Shown here in pieces: positions 56,593 through 64,000 of a stretch of 64,000 nt of DNA. The notes under the pieces were generated by a model. It ran no database searches. It worked only from the letters and a program-made list of their open reading frames with translations, and was not told where the DNA came from. The stretch comes from Hydractinia symbiolongicarpus (lineage: Eukaryota; Cnidaria; Hydrozoa; Anthoathecata; Hydractiniidae), in NCBI RefSeq assembly GCF_029227915.1, contig NC_079888.1:1752501-1816500 (forward strand), read 5' to 3'. The position numbers and the translations under genes are program-made. Position 1 is the stretch's first letter. Each line of letters starts with the position of its first letter.

Positions 56593-59500
56593 TTGTTTTG
56601 TGTTCTCATGTATTTACTAAATGAAATGAATAAGGTTAATATTGATTAGAGGATTTTTGCTAAATTTGCCAAGCTGTAAGTAAAAATCCATGTTTGCTGT
56701 TCTTCTTGTTCCTGTATGTACTAACTTAATATCAAGTATGTTAAAATGAGAGACGGTCCATTTGATTTGTATTTTTCGTCTTCCAAAAACACTATTGTGG
56801 TTCGTTAATGGTTTCTGGTTCTTGACTTAAAATCTGTTGATTCCGTTGTAAGATTAGCAAAGCTAATAAAAGTCATGTGTCCAACATGTTAAACCAGAAA
56901 GAAATGTTATTGTTGGCACAACATGGCTAAATTTTGCTGTTATCTTTAACAAGAATTGCGCATAATAGTTTTTACTATTATATTTCATAAGTAAGCAAGT
57001 GCAGCTAGCTAGCTAGCTAACTAGGTAGCTGAAGAAATGTAGGTGTAGTTTAGGCCAGTTAGCTTTAGTTAGTCTGGCCAGTCACAGTCAGTACACAGGG
57101 ACAGGAAAAACATCATTGTAACTACTTTTATTATATCATTATGTTAGCTGCTAAGCAAATGAAAAATCGATTATCTAAACCAGACATAGAAAAAGTAATT
57201 CTCGCCAAAAAACCCTAACATTGCCAGATTAGCCGAAATTTAATATTGTTTATACAAATTGGTTAGTAAACTATTATTAGGAATGAAATCATAGGAAAAT
57301 TACATGAATATAAGAAATTGTTCTCTTTATACTTATTCGCAAGAATTTATTTATTTCAGCAAAATGAGTAACTCTTAAAATTTGTTGTGAACTTGTCTAC
57401 TAAAGAAAAAAATCTAAAAAAATTATGAAAACTTCTTTCTGTTTAAAATACTTTTTCCACAAAATTCCTGCGTCCACAAAACTTTCCTCGTAAAAAAAGG
57501 CAGCCAGAAAGAGTTAAATTTAAAATTTAAAAAGCTTTCAAAATTTAAATGATATTGAAGATGAATCATACGAATATGATGAATCATGTCTTTTTATTCA
57601 CGTCTTCGTCTGCATTAAAACTACAAAACTATAGCAGCTATAGGAACATTTGATGCTAAACCACGAGGTTATGCAGTCGGTGAAGTTAAAGTATAAGCTA
57701 GCTACAATGCAGTTGTGTCACTTTTAATAACCTGCGTCGAAATTTGACAATGGTCTTTGATGATTATCTATATCTTGATTCCTTTAGTCCATGCTCACTG
57801 TCTCTGCAGCCACACCCGCTAAAAATACCCTTTTTACCATCATCCAACTTTGAACTTTGTATAAGTTAATAACTGTAGGTTCTTCTTACTTAAAACGTTT
57901 TAATAAAGTTAATATACCACAGAGATGACTATCAGCACTATATCAAAACGTTATTTAAAAGTTAAACGTTATTATTATAAAATACAAAGAATTAGAAAAG
58001 AAACAACAGAGCGTTAGACATTCTGCCTTTTTTCCGTATGACACAAAAAATTCTTTGTGAGAAAGTGACAGGGCTATCGAGTCAAACAATAAAACAGGCT
58101 AAATTTGTTGCTACAAGCGCCTTACTAGTGCCCAGACTGCGTTGTATAAAAGTCGGTAATATTACTAAGTCACGCTTTTCCCTTTGTTGGGGTGACAAGA
58201 GTAAAGAGACTTAATACATTTTTGGATTAAAATATATTTATTTACATAAAAATGAAGGTCTTTAATTTTCGGAATCTAAATAAAGATATAGGTGTATATA
58301 AGAATAAAGATATAGGTACAAAATATTTCTATAATACCTTCAGGAAATGAATTTTTGTTGAAATTAATTTTTGCGAAATATATATAAACTTTGCGAAAAT
58401 TATTTTTTGCGAATTTTTTTTACTAAGAATTTTACCTAAAAATTAGGTCTCGAAAAAATTTATTCCAGTAATGTTTACCAATGTAGTAAAGTTCAGTTAA
58501 CCGAAATATATCGGCGACAAGACGGCAATGAAAAAGATAAACACACTAAGTAAAAAAAATAACACCATAAAAGACAAGACTTTAAAATTTAAATTTTTCT
58601 TTAGTAGGCTTATTTTATTCTGTGGAAATTTGGCTCTAACACGTCGCTGTCGAGTAAAATTTGTATCGAAAATATACTAAATATATATGTTTTAAAACAT
58701 TTCATACAAAAAGTTTGGAAATATTCGGAAAGCTGGTAGAATATACTCCACTGCTCTTATGAAAAAATACTGATAAAACGGGGTCGGCCAATGGCCGAAA
58801 ACAAATTGGTGAAGGTCAATGTTTATTTTAACCGAAATGATAAGTTTCAATTCTAGATTTAATCTTCTTTTTGTTTATAATAGTGGAGAGCACGTGCTTT
58901 CGTAGCTAATTATGCAGTTGCAGTATTGCAAATTTGATATCTAGCTACCTACAACTAAACACAAAAGTAAAGTTTAAATGTAAAATAGGTGTTTCCAGAA
59001 AATTTTAATGTTTCAAAAAAAACTGCATAGCAGAATATGAATTAAACTATAATAAATAAACCTTAAAAAATTAATGTAGTATTGAAAGATATTTTGCTGT
59101 AGTATGCACGGGTATTATCTGTAAAAAACTACCTCCCGCAAAAATCAAGTTAAACTCATATGAAAGACCTTTGAAAGTTATGTAGGAATCTTCTTACTGT
59201 TTTTAAGAAACCTTCGTCTTAAAACGTGTGTTTTCTGTTATAAGCATTAATAAAATTTATGTAAAATTTTTTGCCCTATCAAAACTATTAAATACAACAC
59301 CCACACGGGGCTAATTTTTATCGCGTAGAATCTAAAGTCGTGTTTGCTACCATTTTAAAAATAAAATGTAAATAAGGTGGTACGTGACACTAATGTCTTC
59401 CCACACATGGAAAATATGTACTTTTGTCACAAAAACAACATACTTCTTCCATTCTCTTCATTGTAGTTTTATTTAAAACCAAAAAAAATATTGCTTTGGT

Positions 59501-62500
59501 CAAAACTTTTTTAAAATACAGCTATTTTCTTTTTCAAGTGCTATTAGTTTTTTTCTTCGAAAATGCGCACTCAAGTATCCTAAAAACATATTACATGAAT
59601 GTCTGTGTGAAATAAGTATAAAGCCAGCAAAAACACGTTCGGTAACAATTGAATATCCAAATACTATCTATTGGTTGCCGAAACAAGTGAATTATGTAAT
59701 AAAGAGAAATCTTACCCTTGGCAAATGCACCTGGAATTCGTAACGTCGGCGCTCGTTATCTCAACTGCTCGTTCTCTTGAACTTTCTTTATCTCGGCCTA
59801 TTCTTACGGTCCCTTAAGTACATTTTATTACGTTATCTCGACATTCTCTGTAAACCAAACATTCGAACGTGCGAATTTCTCAAACTTTCTCAAAATCAAA
59901 ATTTGAAAAAAACCTACCCGAGTTACAAGAAAAGGATCCTAACTTGTTACATAAAGAGTTAACAGCAGAGGAATTTGTTCACATTGAATTTCAGGTTATC
60001 GCAACAGATAACCTGTTCACAGATGAAGAAATTATTTAATCTGTAATACACGTAGATGACAAAGAGGGTCAGAATAAAGATGACAAAATTAAAGTGTATG
60101 ATTAACCCATTGTAAAGCCATTGAAAATCATGGTTGATGCCGCCATAGAAACATTAAGAACTTCTTCCCTTTTAGCGGCAACGGCAACGACATGCACTCT
60201 TCATTACAGCGTTTAGAATACTTTTTAAATAAGGAAAGAAAGCAAAGGAAAGTAGTATTTTGAATTTTTTTAATTGATTAAATACATATAGTATGAGAAT
60301 AGTAATAATTAATTTAAATAATTTTTCTAATGTGTGCATGACATTGACAAACTTTCCTTATCTCGACATTTCTCACGATTGACGTTTCTTATCTCGACTA
60401 TCCACCATCTCGAGCTTTGTTTACCTTGACCTTTTTCACCATTCCCGTGGAAAGACCAACACACTGCAAATTCGTGTCATGTCTCAACAAATTTCTTCGT
60501 TATTTTTGTATATAGAACAAGAGATTAACCGATGTTTAATGAAGAAATAGTATACTATGGGAAAGTTGGAAACTGACGCACTTGTTTAGCTATTAAAATG
60601 AAATTAAGAAACATGGTCTGTCTATTTTTTAATGAAGCCTACGCGACTTTTAATTATTTTGACGTCACGCATAATTTCTATTACGAACGTTTTAAACCAA
60701 TTGAATTTTGACCACATTGAAGTGTTTTGTTTTTTCGAATAAATCAAAGTGTTTTAAATAAAAATGTCTTAATATTCTACGCGAAAAACGTCATGCATGA
60801 TTGGTGAAAAGAACCAATTAAGAAATTTAAAAATAATATTTACAAATTTATCGGCAACTTTTTAAGGTCTTTCATATAAAATCAACTTGATTTTTTACGG
60901 GGAGGAAAGCTTCAAACTCACACAATTCATTTATATAATTACTTAGAAAATAACTTGAAGAATTCATCAAAAGTTCAGTTTTTAAAAGGTTTTTTGAGAA
61001 AAAAGATACGAGAGAATACTGTAATTGTTTACCAACCAACGTAATTGCTTCTTGTAAGCATCAATATACAATCAATCAATATACAAACTACGCCGAAAGT
61101 GTATACATCTAAATAATTTTTACTTACCACTTAAACTAATGTTGGTGATTCTATAAAAATCACTTTGTGTTTTCTAAAAAGATTTTATATAAATTTATTA
61201 AAATTCACAGAAGAAATTTTATTATTTGAGTGCAGCAACAGTACGATAACAAAAGGTTATTTACGTCAAAGTATTGTTTCCACGAGAGACACTCCATGTC
61301 AATTTGCGTTTTAACGAGAGACTCAGACATTTTCATATATCTTACTAAGGGGTACGGATGGACACAGACGCATCTGGAAACGGACGCAGTCTCAGAACTT
61401 TTTCATCTCATAATGTTAGACACCGGCAGCTTGTCGCCCCATCTAGAAGGAGGAATACGTAATGTAGTAAATAGATATACATATATATTAAAGTGGATTA
61501 AATTAAAACAGAAGCATACCCATATCCGTGTAATGCTCTTCAACTAGAAACATAAATTTATATAAGCTGATAAGAAGAAGAAATCATAAACATATAGATG
61601 TATAAGTAAGTGGTTTAATATCTCCAATTTTAGAAGGTAGGTTTTGCGTAAAATTTACAACTTAACGTAAGGTAATTTGAGGTTTAAGTATCAAATGCTG
61701 ACATTTTATCTATCACTGAGCATGAGATATCATATGAACTACCTAGCAGTGGACAATCTTGGGAAGCAGGTGACCAGAATACACTTTTTTCGAATTAGAT
61801 TAATTTTTTGTAAAATCTTTATCAGTTCTCGAGATAATTGTGTTTCAAGCTGCGCTAATTGTGCGAAATTATGACGTCATAAACCAGCATTACGCATAAT
61901 TATAGTAACTAAATATTGAAATTTATGTAAAATATTCAAAACGCGTTGAAGTGAAAAGATTTTTAACTCTATATGGCTTGTCAAAATGTTATATATAACA
62001 CCCTCGCAGACCAAACTCATGACATCATGCATAATTAGTGAATCTTCTTAGTCCAAATTCTAAAGAAGCAATCAAGAATTTTTAAAAAAATGTGTATAAT
62101 ACCACCAAAAACAGCCTTAATATGGTCTTAAGATAAAACAACAAAATTATAAAAATCATGAAAACACCATGGAAATTCTGGTAAAATGCTACGTAGCTTA
62201 GCGGTCAGTGCTTACAACCCGTGTGACCACCGAATGAAAACTAGAAATTTTGACTGGAAAATTTTTTGAACCGATTTAATATAACACATATACAAAAAAA
62301 TTATATTTCGTACCATTTTTCTCCTTTATCCAAAAATCTAAAAAATTAAAAAATTAGACGTGTGGCTAGTTCACGTATAAGTATTTGAAAAGTCGTATAA
62401 TATAATTTATGACGAATTTAATTCTTTTCTCCACGTTGTGCTTTCTGGTACGTAAAGGAAAAAACAATATTTTAATCACATTTCGCGAATGTTGTTCTGC

Positions 62501-63188
62501 CGCACATCCCATGTTGAATGTGGAAATATCTGAGAAGCTCGCTCAATTCTTGTGAATGAATAGGAACAAAAGGTTTTTTTGTCTATTTTGATCGAAGCAT
62601 TTCAGTAAAATCTTTTTCCAGATCTAAGCGAGCTAACCGCAAGCGAAGCCCATTGGCCATTTGAGCGAGCGTAAATATTTTGGCCAGGAAACATTATTCC
62701 AAAGGTAGTCAGCTGTTCACTTTATTGCAAAGCAATTGAGCTTAGCGAGCGATGCGAAATGGTGGAGCAGGTTTGCTACGCGAAGTATACCAAGAGAATT
62801 ATTCAGATTCTCAAAATTTCGATGAAAAAATATCATAAAATCAGCGTAAGGTATAACTAATATTGTTCTTGATCAACAAATTTTGCTTGCAACATAAGAC
62901 AATAAGCGTATTTGAAAATATTTTTCCTACTTGCGTCTTTTTGAAAATTAATTGTATGTTTGTTGGTTTTGCGTACTGGTGCTGATGTGAAATGTGCAAA
63001 TCGAAATTGGAAATCGAACACGACGTTTAAATTTTCTTCTCTCAAGGAACAGAAGATAAAAACATAACGGACAACATAACATAACGTAATACGTTTTCAC
63101 AAGACGTTCGTATGTTTTTTGATTGCTTTCATCGTCTATGTTCTTTTTTCATGTTCATTTTGGTTTTATTGAAGTTTGGTAATTACAA
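56593..63188. other. No gene supported
   Basis: AT-rich DNA. A tRNA-like A-box motif (TAGCTTAGCGGTCAGTGC, about 62196) hints at another SINE scrap. GCGAGC-rich sequence lies at 62620-62760. Candidate minus exon 61153-61131 has good splice sites but uncertain frame. The plus frame 61230-61547 has no known domain. Confidence 0.4.
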
Positions 63189-63602
63189 GTTGTTTATATC
63201 TAGCGTCTATTCTTCAAGTTGATACAATATATATTACTTACCATCATTTTCTAAATCATCATCAGACGATTGGTCTTTCTTGCAACTAAAAAGTTGTGAA
63301 ATAATGCGTAAATAACTAACTGTAAAGTTGTTTATATCTAGCGTCTATTCTTCAAGTTGATACAATATATATTACTTACCATCATTTTCTAAATCATCAT
63401 CAGACGATTGGTCTTTCTTGCAACTAAAAAGTTGTGAAATAATGCGTAAATAACTAACTGTAAAGTTGTTTATATCTAGCGTCTATTCTTCAAGTTGATA
63501 CAATATATATTACTTACCATCATTGTCCAAGTCGTCATCAGACCATTGATCTTTTTTTGCAACTAAAAAGTTGTGAAATAATGTGTAAATAACTAACTGT
63601 AG
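63189..63602. repeat. Three tandem 138-bp repeats
   Basis: Units at 63189-63326, 63327-63464 and 63465-63602. The first two look identical; the third differs in the middle (CATTGTCCAAGTCGTCATC against CATTTTCTAAATCATCATC). Each carries one minus-strand microexon with its splice sites. Confidence 0.9.
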
Positions 63603-63918
63603 TGTAACGTGTCTTTTAAAAAAGTGTTGATAAAATGACTTAATTATAGGGCTCTGACAGGTATGGTACCTTTCATTTAACATGCAGCTGTCTATATTAG
63701 ATAATTATATAAAGCATTAACAAGCAAATAACAAAAAGAGAATCGGAAAAACTAGTAATTACACAAAATGTTAGCCTTTTTCTATTTTATTGTATCATTA
63801 TTATTATTATTATGTTGTGTTTTTAAGCACGTTTGATTGCCTCCATATTTAAAATTTCAATCTTTTTAAATTTAATAAAAAAACAACTTACTTTTCAGGT
63901 GGGCAGGGCCAACTACCT
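63242..63918 (-). CDS. Partial microexon gene: VGPA exon and three QWSDDD-type exons
   Basis: Minus-strand exons: 63918-63892 (27 nt, VVGPAHLK, before GTAAGT), 63562-63518 (45 nt, AKKDQWSDDDLDND, phase 1 to 1), 63423-63380 and 63285-63242 (44 nt each). The first resembles exon 33582-33608 (EKVGPARPG) and the second resembles the next exon, 35067-35108 (TTKQHLSSADVSED), so order is kept. The two 44-nt copies lack one base of the T/A run, so in the phase of the third they meet a stop; read one base off they give KKDQSSDDDLEND. The gene would begin beyond 64000. Downstream exons not identified. Confidence 0.5.
63650..63715. mobile_element. Scrap of the first TTAA MITE family
   Basis: CTCTGACAGGTATGGTACC then ACATGCAGCTGTCTA matches the right-hand interior of 24228-24965 (GGTATGGGACC, GCATGCAGGTGTCTA). 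Confidence 0.5.
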
Positions 63919-64000
63919 CTAAATTTACACTAAAAAGGGTTTATGAAAGATTCGTATATTTTCGTATACTTTCGTATATATAGCACCAAATAATACTGAG

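Noticed and set aside
62196-62245. tRNA gene or SINE at the TAGCTTAGCGG motif
   Set aside because: A-box-like only; no B box and no cloverleaf can be drawn.
63189-63602. CRISPR-like array
   Set aside because: Three long adjacent tandem units with no spacers, in eukaryotic DNA; they are exon-bearing repeats.

Overview
This window is AT-rich eukaryotic DNA from an animal genome. There are no operons, no tRNA or rRNA genes and no bacterial signals. Real coding is in short GT-AG exons, and much of the rest is decayed transposons. The mix (BEL/Pao, Ty3/gypsy, Helitron, Penelope-like, TTAA-flanked MITEs, SAP-SWIM-YqaJ remnants) fits an invertebrate. A cnidarian, perhaps a hydrozoan, is my best guess, but that is inference and not proven by any one gene.

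Layout. 0.1-9.3 kb: two dead LTR retrotransposons on the minus strand, a BEL/Pao element (0.1-4.6 kb) abutting a gypsy element (4.8-9.3 kb). The gypsy copy still has a primer binding site that looks complementary to elongator tRNA-Met. 10.7-12.1 kb: short repeat clusters. 13.1-16.0 kb: a minus-strand Helitron Rep-helicase pseudogene that has lost the segment expected to hold the catalytic tyrosines and most of the interval between the first two helicase motifs. 17.6-21.1 kb: a broken SAP-SWIM-YqaJ gene on the plus strand, split by an insert that holds a dense TCCGTAT/ATACGGA repeat block and a spliced minus-strand gene of unknown function. 21.1-25.0 kb: MITEs.

25.1-36.5 kb is the most interesting part. 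I reconstruct a plus-strand gene of at least 18 exons, most only 16-43 nt long. Exon lengths and phases join into one open frame of 185 codons plus a stop. It encodes a basic segment, a coiled coil, an acidic hinge and then a run of symmetrical phase-1 microexons. A separate intronless gene for a small secreted protein lies on the opposite strand inside its first visible intron. A partial paralogue of the first visible exon, preceded by a likely start exon, lies on the minus strand at 56 kb. Exons resembling its microexons, one of them present in three tandem copies, lie on the minus strand at 63.2-63.9 kb. This points to a small family of microexon genes around this locus. A distant resemblance to the SLP-76/BLNK adaptor family is noted as a weak hypothesis only.

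34.3-34.9 and 43.7-44.8 kb: short non-autonomous Helitrons joined head to tail; a further member of one family is at 51.3-52.0 kb on the minus strand. 42.8-43.4 kb: a Penelope-like endonuclease remnant. 49.5-50.3 kb: a complete 0.8-kb TTAA-flanked MITE. 54.1-54.4 kb: a possible two-exon small gene. 56.5 kb: a tRNA-derived SINE-like insertion with target-site duplication. The remaining stretches hold nothing I can call.
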